Source: a bacterium BMS3Abin04 (GTDB lineage Bacteria > Bacteroidota > Ignavibacteria > Ignavibacteriales > Melioribacteraceae). From it: 39,930 bases of DNA. Positions 1-8,900 of this stretch are shown here, one piece after another. The notes beneath the pieces are model-generated. The model ran no database searches. It saw only the letters and a program-made list of their open reading frames with translations, and was not told where the DNA came from. Both the position numbers and the translations under genes were made by a program. The stretch is from assembly GCA_002898175.1 (NCBI GenBank), contig BDSW01000208.1, positions 1 to 39,930 on the forward strand, written 5' to 3'. How positions within the stretch are numbered: the stretch's first letter is position 1; the number at the start of each line of letters is the position of its first letter.

Positions 1-347
1 CAATTTTCAATATTATATTAAATATTCTTTTAGTGCTTAAATATGGCTACTCTGTGTCAGCTTATATTATGGTAATATCATTTTTCATAATGAGTGTTTT
101 GACTTATTACTTTTCACAAAGATTATTTCATATACCTTATGAGATTAAAAAAATTACAACGCTGATATTGGTCGGTTCGGTTTTATTCGGGCTTTCAACA
201 TTAACCAATGACTCAGATTTATCAATCCGACTTTTTGTAAAATCGATGCTGCTAATTAGTTTCCCTGCCGTTTTATATTTTTTAAAATTTTATGAAAAAA
301 TAGAATTACAAAAAATTAAAGAAATATTTAGTAGTATTAAAAGATAA
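1..347 (+). CDS. Probable polysaccharide flippase (Wzx-like), 3' end only
   Basis: The frame is open from the left edge of the window, so the GTG at 33 is internal and only the C-terminal ~115 residues are present. They are hydrophobic, with about three membrane segments. The first readable residues (IFNIILNILLVLKYGYSVSAY) resemble the late transmembrane motif of Wzx/MATE-like lipopolysaccharide and O-antigen flippases, where a phrase of the type NIxLNxLLIPKYGxxGAA is common. The tail is short, charged and cytoplasmic-looking. The gene converges on the M14 peptidase gene. A flippase would move undecaprenyl-linked sugar units across the inner membrane. The assignment rests on this motif and hydropathy alone; another multi-pass membrane protein is possible. 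Confidence 0.55.
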   Translation, partial: IFNIILNILLVLKYGYSVSAYIMVISFFIMSVLTYYFSQRLFHIPYEIKKITTLILVGSVLFGLSTLTNDSDLSIRLFVKSMLLISFPAVLYFLKFYEKIELQKIKEIFSSIKR

Positions 348-452
348 GAAGCGTGAGATTTTGCGACGGCATCTTTATTTGCTTTATATTGCGATGAAAA
401 AATTATTTGGTTTTTCTCGTTTTGATTTTATTTACTATTACGACATTTGGCA

Positions 453-2357
453 CTATTTAACCAGCATCATCTTTTTTGCCTTCCTGAAACCGTCAATTTG
501 TAATTGGTAAATATAAGTGCCGCTTGCCAAGCGAGATGCATCGAAGGTTACTTTATAAATTCCCGGTGCTTGTTCTTGGTCAACTAAAGTTACAACTTCT
601 TCGCCCAGAATATTATAAATTTTTAGCTGTACAGATGCAAGATTTTGAGTCTCCACAGATGGAATAGAATACTTTATTGTTGTCGTTGGGTTAAACGGAT
701 TTGGATAATTTTGGAATAGTTGAAAACTATTTATAACGGGATTTTCTTCCACGGAAAGAATCGGGCTTACGTAAACAAGTCTAAAAGCATCCGCTACAAC
801 GCTTCCTGTAGAATTAGCTTTTACTTTAATGGAAACTTGATCGGAATTTGTCAGATATAAATCGTCTAAATAGTTCCACTGTCCTCCGTTTAATCTTTGG
901 GTTTTTGTTATAGTCGTATCCTTCCCGTTAGTTGTAATAATAAATTTGGTTTCATAAGAATAATTAGGATCCGTTTGCCACCAGCCGTAAAGGGTATAAC
1001 GGCTGCTTGGAGCGAGATGATCTGAACTAAACAAGGTATAAGCAGAAGTGTCGGTTGTTGGTAGCTCGTAATAATTATCACCGTAAAATTCTCGTCCGGT
1101 TTGTTTTGTTGTTATTGCCCCGTTAACTATTGCTTCTTTATTATCCAAAATCATCCGTTTTGGATGTGATAAACCTAAATATTCCGCAATTGAGAAAACT
1201 GTTCTTTTTCCTATCTCAAAAAGGTTTTCATTTGTTACTTCCAAGTCGTTAGAACTTTTTAAGTAGTTGTTGTAAGGTGTTTCATATGTTAAGGCCATAA
1301 CCGTAGAACCGTAACGGTTCCATAGCCATCCTTCCGGAAATTTTGATTTTAACGTGGATTCGTTAAAATCTTCTTGAGCGAAGTATGGGTTATCCGATGC
1401 ATTTAAATTTGCAAATTGATATTCCTTGCTATAAAAGAAATCGGATGTTGTTCCAGGCGTATGAATCCAAAATGTACAGTAGGATGAAGCTTGGGAGTGC
1501 ATATTTAGAAAATCAGAAATGATTTTGTCTGAATTTACTTCAATTAATCGTTGCTTCAATATTTTAACTTCTTCGGCAGTTTCGCTATCGATTTTATCCC
1601 AATTTGATTCTAGATCAATACCCTCAAAATTAGTTCTCGACCGCCCGTAATAAACACCATCTGGATTTACAAAGGGAACCATATAAAAAACAACCTTGGA
1701 TAAATAGTAGTTAACCACATCACTATTGCTTAATAATTCTTGAACAATCCCGTCAAAGTGCCATGAGCTTGGGGTTTCGCCTGGATGAGTTCTTGCGTGA
1801 ATCCAAACCTTTAATTTTGAACTGTCGGGTACGGAAGTATCTGTGATTTTCATTTCCTGCAAGGGTAAATTTTTTGGTGTGAAACCAATTGTATCTATAG
1901 TTACAAACGGACTTTTTTCCCATTCTTTTATTTGATGTTGTAAATAGTTGAAAGTATATGGTGTGTAGTATGCAACAAATACGGTATTTTGTTCGTAAGT
2001 CTTTTCAAATACGTTTACTTGGGGACTTTCGCCCTCCGTAAATCTTGAAAAACTTTTATTGTCGTATGAGTACATAGCTCTGGAGACATCACTATTACTA
2101 ACTTCTACACTGATTAATTTATTTTTAACACCGGAAATTCTAAAATAAAACCACCTCCCACCAATATCTTCATTTGTTGTAACAGTATAGTGAACGGAAT
2201 CTGTTGTTGTTACTGTTTTAAGATTTCCGCTTTCAAAGTCTGCATCAAACTTAACCTGCGGGTAAATCATTGTCGGTATTAATATTAAAGTGATTATGAA
2301 AAATAGTAGGTTGCTAAATTTACTGGAGATGTTCTTGTAATTCATAAAAAGCCGCAT
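453..2357 (-). CDS. Secreted M14 zinc carboxypeptidase with golvesin-like domain and T9SS sorting domain
   Basis: A 634-residue exported metallopeptidase. A hydrophobic stretch at about residues 15-32 is a signal peptide. Residues ~35-160 look like the beta-sandwich that precedes the catalytic domain in the cytosolic-carboxypeptidase branch of M14. The zinc site is visible: H191 and E194 (HPGE) and H287 (NMHSQ). Substrate-site residues NPDG (231-234) and RTN (241-243) are present, and E359 (YETP) is the likely catalytic glutamate. Residues ~420-530 (LYGWWQT, NGGQWN, VVADAFRLVYV) match the golvesin/xanthan-lyase-like beta domain found in bacterial exoenzymes. Residues ~545-634 form a type A T9SS C-terminal domain (YPNPFNP, GxYxVxFDASxLASGxYxYxL), so the product is probably exported through the type IX system and attached or released at the surface. 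The start ATG has no clear Shine-Dalgarno; Met5 is an alternative. Confidence 0.93.
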   Translation of the reverse strand: MRLFMNYKNISSKFSNLLFFIITLILIPTMIYPQVKFDADFESGNLKTVTTTDSVHYTVTTNEDIGGRWFYFRISGVKNKLISVEVSNSDVSRAMYSYDNKSFSRFTEGESPQVNVFEKTYEQNTVFVAYYTPYTFNYLQHQIKEWEKSPFVTIDTIGFTPKNLPLQEMKITDTSVPDSSKLKVWIHARTHPGETPSSWHFDGIVQELLSNSDVVNYYLSKVVFYMVPFVNPDGVYYGRSRTNFEGIDLESNWDKIDSETAEEVKILKQRLIEVNSDKIISDFLNMHSQASSYCTFWIHTPGTTSDFFYSKEYQFANLNASDNPYFAQEDFNESTLKSKFPEGWLWNRYGSTVMALTYETPYNNYLKSSNDLEVTNENLFEIGKRTVFSIAEYLGLSHPKRMILDNKEAIVNGAITTKQTGREFYGDNYYELPTTDTSAYTLFSSDHLAPSSRYTLYGWWQTDPNYSYETKFIITTNGKDTTITKTQRLNGGQWNYLDDLYLTNSDQVSIKVKANSTGSVVADAFRLVYVSPILSVEENPVINSFQLFQNYPNPFNPTTTIKYSIPSVETQNLASVQLKIYNILGEEVVTLVDQEQAPGIYKVTFDASRLASGTYIYQLQIDGFRKAKKMMLVK

Positions 2358-2517
2358 TGTTGAATAATAAAAATTTAAAATAAGTTTTCTATAACAAGCA
2401 TTAATTCTAAATATAATATTCGGAAAAATTGAGGAAATTTCAAATATGCGGAACTTTTTCTCTACTATGTGTTAAAAATAATTAGATCATTTATTGATGA
2501 GTGAGTTGGATAATAAG

Positions 2518-2531
2518 GTGATGCTCGTCAC
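2518..2531. promoter_or_regulatory. CRP-like palindrome, distal of a pair
   Basis: GTGA-N6-TCAC (GTGA 2518-2521, spacer TGCTCG, TCAC 2528-2531). This is the symmetric core recognised by CRP-family regulators, although the outermost pair (G/T) does not fit the TGTGA-N6-TCACA consensus. Its centre lies 27 bp from that of the better site at 2544-2559. No CRP-type DNA-binding protein is encoded in the window. Confidence 0.4.
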
Positions 2532-2543
2532 TGATTTTGAAAA

Positions 2544-2559
2544 TGTGAAGAAGGTCACA
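2544..2559. promoter_or_regulatory. CRP-family binding site, perfect core
   Basis: TGTGA-N6-TCACA reads exactly as the E. coli CRP core (TGTGA at 2544-2548, TCACA at 2555-2559), with A-rich flanks upstream. It lies 58 bp before the preferred start of the small membrane-protein gene at 2618, a normal promoter-proximal position. The match to consensus is direct. That a CRP/FNR-family protein of this organism uses the same half-site is inference. Confidence 0.55.
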
Positions 2560-2617
2560 ATATTAGCCTTTCGTTTTGTACATATTTGAGACAAAAATTA
2601 TGTGGGAAAGGTTAGAA

Positions 2618-2899
2618 ATGGAAAACATATCAAATAAACACCAGGCAGTAGTAAATGAAGGCTTAACTTCTTCATCAAAATCTTTGTTATTTCTCAAAAG
2701 GTATTTTTTAACTCCTTCCTCAGCAGGAATAATGGGCTTTGCTGCATTTTTTAGTTTAATTCTTTTTACAAAATTATTTTCGTACGTTTTTGGAATTAAT
2801 AGTGAGTTCAGTTTAGGAATAGCAGACGTATTTAATGCTGCAATTGGTTTTGTTTTAGTTTTTTCTTACAAATTTTTGGAAAATTTTAAGACCGACTAA
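2618..2899 (+). CDS. Small two-helix membrane protein, unknown function
   Basis: A protein of 93 residues from the ATG at 2618, which is preceded by a good Shine-Dalgarno (GAAAGG at 2606-2611, six bases away). The frame is open further upstream to a TTG at 2576 and an ATG at 2600, but those lack such a signal. The N-terminal ~28 residues are polar. Two hydrophobic segments follow: GIMGFAAFFSLILFTKLFSYVF and IADVFNAAIGFVLVFSYKFL. The tail is short and charged (ENFKTD). I do not recognise the family. The two CRP-like palindromes at 2518-2559 suggest regulation by a CRP/FNR-type factor. The gene converges on prfA with a three-base gap. Confidence 0.7.
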   Translation: MENISNKHQAVVNEGLTSSSKSLLFLKRYFLTPSSAGIMGFAAFFSLILFTKLFSYVFGINSEFSLGIADVFNAAIGFVLVFSYKFLENFKTD

Positions 2900-2902
2900 A
2901 AT

Positions 2903-3970
2903 TTAAGAATTAAGTTTATCGGCTCTATCGGCAATTTTAAGCTTTTCGATCAATTCGAAAAGATCCCCTTCCATAATGTTTGAAAGATTATAAAGCGTAA
3001 GACCAATCCGATGATCTGTAACCCTATTTTGCGGGTAATTATAAGTCCTTATTTTTTCGCTTCTATCGCCCGTTCTTACAATAGATTTTCTTTGTGCGGC
3101 AATCTCATCGTCTTTTTTTCGCTTTTCCAAGTCATATAGTCTTGTCTTTAACACCTTCATTGCTTTTTGCCTGTTCTTTAACTGGGAACGTTCGTCTTGG
3201 CATTGAACAACTATTCCGGTCGGAATGTGTGTAATTCGTACTGCGGTTTCAACTTTATTTACGTTTTGCCCTCCGGCACCGCCACTGCGGTAAATATCTA
3301 TTCGTAAATCATTTTGATCAATTCCAACTTCTACATCTTCGGCTTGAGGCATTACAACTACCGATGCTGCCGATGTATGTAATCTTCCGCTGGCTTCGGT
3401 AACGGGAACTCGTTGAACGCGGTGAACACCGCTTTCGAATTTGAGATCACCGTAAACTCCTTTCCCGCTTAAGCCAAGTACAATTTCCTTAATTCCTCCC
3501 ATAGTCGATTCACTTGCATCGATAATTTCTAACTTCCACCCTTTAAGTTCAGTAAACCTGGAATACATCCTAAATAAATCGTTAGCAAAAATCCCGGCTT
3601 CATCTCCCCCTGTGCCGGCTCTGATTTCCATTATTACATTCTTGTCGTCATCAGGATCTTTTGGAATTAGTAAAGATTTAATATCTTCTTCTAATTTAAT
3701 TTTTTCTTCTTCAAGTTCACCTAACTCTGCTTCTGCCATTTCTTTTAATTCATCGTCATCAGAAGAATGAATTATTTCCTTATTGTCTTCAATGTTTTTA
3801 ATTACGTCCATTAAATTGTTGTAAGCTTCTACTAATTCCGCCAGTTCGCTTCTCTTTTTGCTTAGCTCAATTAATTTTTCCTGATTGGATACAATTTCGG
3901 GATCGGATAATTGTATGTTAATTCCGTCGTATTTTTCTTTGATTTCTTTTAGCTTGTCAAGCAGTTCCAT
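2903..3970 (-). CDS. prfA: Peptide chain release factor 1
   Basis: A 355-residue class I release factor, normal length for RF1. The catalytic GGQ loop that triggers peptidyl-tRNA hydrolysis is at residues 233-235. The codon-recognition tripeptide is PVT (189-191), the PxT type of RF1 (UAA/UAG), not the SPF type of RF2. The acidic helical N-terminal region (1-105) and the following RAGTGGDEAGIFANDL block are typical. The ATG has a clear Shine-Dalgarno on the minus strand (GAGG, 3976-3979). The prmC gene that often follows prfA and methylates the GGQ glutamine is not adjacent; the next gene downstream is convergent. Function is confident. Confidence 0.97.
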   Translation of the reverse strand: MELLDKLKEIKEKYDGINIQLSDPEIVSNQEKLIELSKKRSELAELVEAYNNLMDVIKNIEDNKEIIHSSDDDELKEMAEAELGELEEEKIKLEEDIKSLLIPKDPDDDKNVIMEIRAGTGGDEAGIFANDLFRMYSRFTELKGWKLEIIDASESTMGGIKEIVLGLSGKGVYGDLKFESGVHRVQRVPVTEASGRLHTSAASVVVMPQAEDVEVGIDQNDLRIDIYRSGGAGGQNVNKVETAVRITHIPTGIVVQCQDERSQLKNRQKAMKVLKTRLYDLEKRKKDDEIAAQRKSIVRTGDRSEKIRTYNYPQNRVTDHRIGLTLYNLSNIMEGDLFELIEKLKIADRADKLNS

Positions 3971-4197
3971 AAGATCCTCATAAATGAAATCGAAATATAG
4001 TAAAGTTGATTTAGAATTACTAAGCTTGACAAACTAATATGGGTAAATGGATGAATGGTCGTGCTCGGAAAAATTTATTGTTAGTAAAAAGTTATAGATT
4101 AGTAAATTCTTTGTAAATGGCGCTTGGTTCTGTATTAAAGTGTTTTGTTCTTAGCTCTTTTCCGCTGAAAGACGGATTAAAAATTGTTGATTTTCCA

Positions 4198-4232
4198 CTC
4201 TCCATTATCAATTGTCAATTCTCCATTGATTT
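4198..4232. repeat. Short low-complexity intergenic repeat overlapping a gene end
   Basis: The seven-base word CTCCATT occurs at 4200-4206 and again at 4221-4227. Between them is CAATTGTCAATT. On the minus strand this supplies the last codons (W-R-I-D-N) and the stop codon of the glycosyltransferase gene. The composition, alternating CAATT and CTCCATT words, looks like a simple intergenic repeat, not coding sequence. From general memory, similar words are frequent in Bacteroidota-type genomes. Confidence 0.4.
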
Positions 4233-5524
4233 TCAATTTCCCTCAATAAATCCAAATATCTAATTTGTTCCGAAATAGAAGGAATTACATCTTTGTACTT
4301 TATACTATTTTTGACGTTTAGTATATTAATCAATTCATCAACAGCTTCGAACATATTTGTATCAGGATAAGCATTATCTCTTAAGTAGTGAATTAATTTT
4401 AAGGTTTTAAATCCATCGAACCATAATTTTTTCTGTAATTTAATTTGACCGCTTGATCTAGAATTTGTAAGGATTTTATTCCAATTTTCAGAAAATTTAT
4501 TTAGTTGAAGAAAGTTGTACAATGAGTTATCAATTATTTTTGCCTTGTCCAAATATTCCTGCGAAGTCAAAACTCTATCTGAATTAAAAATATCCAGCCA
4601 TTGTTTTAATATTTTGAAAGACTTCGGTGAATAAAGCAAATATTCATTTTGCTTGTGTAGAAGGAACCGTCCAACTCTCTGCCCGGTTCCGAAAGGAACA
4701 CGCCAAGAACTCCTCGCCGACGGATAAACAGTTGTTGAATCAATAGTATTTATCTCTACAACTTTGGCTAATTTTTCCATAAAGTAAAAATCTTCTCCGG
4801 CTTTCCTTTTATTCATCCCGCCGATTTTAATGTAACTTTCAAAATCTACAATAATTGTAGACCCTATTGTATGAATATCATATGGAGACCGTGCAAACTT
4901 AAGTCCTAACACGTAATACCTAAGAAAAATCTCATAATTTATAATTGCTAACTTATTTTCAATATCTTCGGGTAAAGAATGAGAAAAATTAACGTATGCT
5001 GCGGAAATATTTTCCGCATTAATTTTGTTTATGATTTCTGAAAGGTAATTGTTTTGAACCCGGCAATCTGCATCCAAAGCAGAAATTATTTTCTTATTTG
5101 GGGAATTATAATCAAACACTTTCAAAGCTGCGTCCATGCCAATTTTTCTTGCAAGACCAACTCCCCCGTTTTTTTCGGGTAATTCATTTTCTGATGAAGC
5201 TGCATCAATAAAATTTATATTCAACCCGTATTTATTGTTTTTCCGTAGCGACTTTAGATAAGCAAGTAAATTTAAGTTGTCTGTTTTTACGGTTTTGGAA
5301 GAACTTTTCAGATTATTTACAACAAAAATTAGAATAACTTTTTCTTTTTCTTTGTTTCTACTAAGAGAATCCAAAAGAATTTTTACGTTTTCAAATTCGC
5401 TAATTACGGGAATGACAACTGCTAATTCATATTTCTCTTTAGAACTGTTCAGCAATTCCCAAGTTTTTATGGAGTATTTTTCAATATATTTTTGAACAGT
5501 ATGTGGTAAATCGTTTCTTTTCAA
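4208..5524 (-). CDS. Family 2 glycosyltransferase (soluble)
   Basis: A 438-residue GT-A-fold glycosyltransferase without membrane segments or signal peptide. AVVIPVISEFENV (35-47) is the nucleotide-binding first strand. GGVGLARKIGMD (120-131) and the metal-binding DAD (151-153) follow, and GEDFYF (243-248) is the usual acidic acceptor-site motif. The C-terminal ~170 residues are helical and unassigned. The sugar donor and acceptor cannot be read from sequence. The only in-frame start after the upstream stop is TTG at 5522-5524, preceded by GGAAAA; an out-of-frame ATG lies just upstream. The last residues come from a short repeat at 4198-4232, so the original C-terminus may have changed. It is transcribed away from the giant coiled-coil gene, with a CRP-like site 58 bp upstream. 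Confidence 0.85.
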   Translation of the reverse strand: MKRNDLPHTVQKYIEKYSIKTWELLNSSKEKYELAVVIPVISEFENVKILLDSLSRNKEKEKVILIFVVNNLKSSSKTVKTDNLNLLAYLKSLRKNNKYGLNINFIDAASSENELPEKNGGVGLARKIGMDAALKVFDYNSPNKKIISALDADCRVQNNYLSEIINKINAENISAAYVNFSHSLPEDIENKLAIINYEIFLRYYVLGLKFARSPYDIHTIGSTIIVDFESYIKIGGMNKRKAGEDFYFMEKLAKVVEINTIDSTTVYPSARSSWRVPFGTGQRVGRFLLHKQNEYLLYSPKSFKILKQWLDIFNSDRVLTSQEYLDKAKIIDNSLYNFLQLNKFSENWNKILTNSRSSGQIKLQKKLWFDGFKTLKLIHYLRDNAYPDTNMFEAVDELINILNVKNSIKYKDVIPSISEQIRYLDLLREIENQWRIDN

Positions 5525-5930
5525 AGGTTTTCCATTTTGAAATAAATATTATTATTTCGATTAATTGCGCTGACTATTTAGCGTGACTCAAATCACAGTT
5601 GCCTATCATTTTGAGACAATTTTTAAGTATTAAAATTAAGTAATTCTAATTTGTATAAAATTAATATTTATGGCTTCCCTCTAAAAATCTTCGTAAAAAT
5701 TACGAAATAAGGTAATAAGCTTCCCTCTCAAATAGTATTAAGTTAAATTTTTTGAGAGAATATAAAAATATAATTTCGGCACAAAATTTGTTTTTTGGAT
5801 TCGAATCACATGTTTGTGAATTGTTATAAATACGTTTAATAAATAAATTATTGAATATAGCTTTATTAAGATAAACAGAATTAGAAAAAAATCGATAATC
5901 AAATAAAACAATTATATCATAGAGTAAAAA
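5525..5930. other. Divergent intergenic region (406 bp)
   Basis: This AT-rich spacer separates the leftward glycosyltransferase from the rightward giant gene. It holds a CRP-like palindrome at 5582-5597. It also has the ten-base direct repeat GCTTCCCTCT at 5673-5682 and 5719-5728, and an inverted repeat CTCTCAAA/TTTGAGAG (5725-5732 and 5751-5758, 18-base loop) that could form a hairpin in a leader RNA. A 78-codon minus-strand frame overlaps it but has no coding character. Confidence 0.6.
5582..5597. promoter_or_regulatory. CRP-like site between glycosyltransferase and giant gene
   Basis: CGTGA-N6-TCACA matches the CRP core in nine of ten positions (only the first T is replaced by C). It lies 58 bp upstream of the glycosyltransferase start and about 335 bp upstream of the giant gene, so the glycosyltransferase is the likelier target. 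It is the third GTGA-N6-TCAC word in the first 6 kb. Confidence 0.4.
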
Positions 5931-8900
5931 ATGCAAAATAATTTAAACTTAGCGCTTAAAAGCAATGAACTTTTTAAAAATGCTGATCTCACAAATTTTG
6001 ATCCTCATGAACTGAAAATTAAAATGATTACGTTAAGAGAAGGAGAAGTGCTGTTTCGAGACGGGGATCAAGCAAATTCTATTTATCTGATATTGGACGG
6101 CGAAATAAACCTCTTAAAAAGGAAAGCAATCGGCAAAACAAGCTCGTTTATTCTCAGTCAAAATGAGTTTTTCGGTCAAGATGAATTCTTTCTTAAAGCT
6201 CCACGTAAATCCACTGCTGTAGCGCTAAAAGATTCGTATATAGCCGAACTTTTTAGAAAGGACTTAAATAATCTTTTGCAGAACTATGACCAAATTTTTA
6301 ATAATATCAAAAAATCTGTTTCTAATATTGACAAATATACAAAAGAACAACTTGAACAATTAGTCGAGCGTGCCAGACAAGAAGCTCTGGGATTAGTGCA
6401 ACCTCCCAAACCGTCCATTTATGAAATTGATGCTAAAAATGAAAGAAATGAAGATAAAGAATTTGATCAAAAAAAGGAAAACAAACCGTTAGATGAAGAG
6501 ATCAACAATTTAAAGGTTGAGCTTAATGAATTAAAAAAAGATAATAAATTTTATAGCAAAGTTATTTTAGAAAAAGACAATTTAATTAATATGCTAAACT
6601 TGAAATTATCCGAATTAGAAAATAAATCTTATGAAAAATCTGAAAATGAGAATAATCTCAAAAGCTTAATTGAAGAGCAAAAACGAAGTATTTTAGAACT
6701 GCGGAATAAAAATGCCGAATATGAACAAAAATATTCAACGCAAAGAAATATTGTAGAGGACCAAAGTCAGAAATTAAAAAACAACCTTAATAAGCAAAGG
6801 GAATTAGAAGAAGAACTTGAAAACCGTAACGGTGCAATTGAAAGACTTCAAAATAATATCGAGGAATTAAAAGAAGAATTAGAAAATACTAAACATGGTG
6901 AATATTCAAAAGATGAACAAGTTACCGAATTAAGAGGAACGGTTAAGGAGCTTGAAGCAAGAATAGTACAATTAGACAAAGAAAAAACGGAATTTATTGA
7001 GAGTAAAACGGAAGATACTCAATCTATACTAAATAGAAATAGTGAACTGGAAAATCAGATAGCTGAACTGAATGAAAAATTAAGTGAATTTGAACAAAAA
7101 ATTTCTGTACAAGAAAACGTTGTTGAAGACCAAAGTAAAAAATTAAAAGACAATTTAAATAGACAAAGAGAATTAGAGGAAGAATTAGAAAACCGTAACG
7201 GTGCAATAGAGAGACTTCAGAATAATGTTGAGGAATTAAAAGAAGAACTTGAGAATACCAAACATGGCGAATATTCTAAGGATGAGCAAGTAAATGAATT
7301 GAGAGAAACGGTTCAAGAGCTTGAATCAAGAATATCGCAGTTAAATCAAGAGAAATCCGAAATACTTGAGAGTAAAACAGAAGAAACTCAATCAATATTA
7401 AATAGAAATAATGAACTCGAAAATCAGATAGCGGAACTCAACGAAAAACTGAATGAATTTGATAAAAATATAAAAGATTCTGAAAACGAAAATGTGCAAA
7501 AAGATAACTTTATAAACACGCTAAACGTTAAAGTTGAAGAGCTAAACCAAAAAATAGAAAGTTTTGACGACGTACAAGCTGAAAATATTAATATTATAGA
7601 AAATCAAAAAGAACACTTAAATGAGCTACAGCTTAAACTCAATAAGCTATTGGACGACAGTAAGTTACAAGAGTTAACAATTAAAAATCAGAAAGAAAAA
7701 ATTCTTGAATTTAAGGCTCTTGAAGCTAAATATATTGCAGCGGAACGAGCTAAAAATGAAATTTTAGGTGACCAAAGCTATAAGTTGGTTGAACTGGAAA
7801 AACTAAACGAAGAATATATAAACAAATTAGATCAGAAAGAAAGTCAGTTAAATGAAATTAAGGAAAAAGTAAACAGGTTTGAAAATGAAATTGAAATCTT
7901 TGAAGATCAACTTAAACAAAAGACCGGCTTAATAAATGAACAAAACGGTTTAATTGAAGAACTGAAGGAAAGCGAAAATAAATTAAACGAAGAGAAAAGA
8001 AATAATAGAACGTTAATTGATAATCTAAATGTCCAAGTAACAAAAATTTCCGAATATAAGACCGAACTTGAAAAGAAAATTGAGCTTAAGAACTCTGAGC
8101 TGAAAGAATTACAAAATAATATAGAAAACTTAAGAAACTCTGAAATGGAACTTAAGTTTACTGTTCAAGAGACTAATCAACTGCTCGATAAAAAAGAGTA
8201 TCAAATTGAGGAACTTAATTCTCAAAGAGAAAACTTAATAGCTGAAAACACAGATAAACGAAATTCAATTGATGATCTGAACAATAAACTAAGCGATTTG
8301 ACCGGGCAGCTTAAAACTGCGCTAGCCGACTATCGGCAAAGTGTTAGCAAATTAACTGAAAGCGAAAATATTATTGCGAATTTAAGAAGCGAGAATGAAC
8401 AAGTTAAAGATAATCTTGAAAAGACGAAACAATTTGTTGATCAAAAACTAAACGAATTAAACGAACTAAGCTTTAAATTAAATGAGCAACAAAAATCCAT
8501 TGAAGAGAAAAATGATCAGCTACATAAACTTAATATTAGAATAAATGAATTTGAAGCAACGGAATTACAACTAAGGGAATCTGAAAAAGAAAAAGTCGAT
8601 ACAATTCAAAAGCTGAACGATAATATTGTTCATCTAAATCAACGCATTGTTGATCTTGCTGCTTCCGAACAAGAAAAAGAAGAAACTTTGCAGAAATATA
8701 CTGCAAAAATAACTGAATTAGAATCAAAAACGAAAGAATTAGTAAAATCAGAAGAGGAAAAGAACAATATTATTGTTAAACAAACTCATTTAATTGCTGA
8801 ACTGGAAAATACAATTGCCGAGCAAAAACAGCTTGAAAAACAAAAGGATAAAGTTCTTGAACAGCTTAATATTGAAGTACATAACCTTAATGCGAAGGTA

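Noticed and set aside
5797-5809. GGATTCGAATCAC, similar to a tRNA T-arm
   Set aside because: No acceptor stem, D-arm or anticodon arm can be built around it.
5700-5936. 78-codon minus-strand frame before the giant gene
   Set aside because: It is AT-rich with no ribosome-binding site, overlaps the giant gene's start, and covers a region with direct and inverted repeats that look regulatory.
6723-7460. Tandem repeat as a CRISPR array or mobile element
   Set aside because: The units are in frame, head to tail, 369 bp long, without spacers, inverted ends or a transposase.
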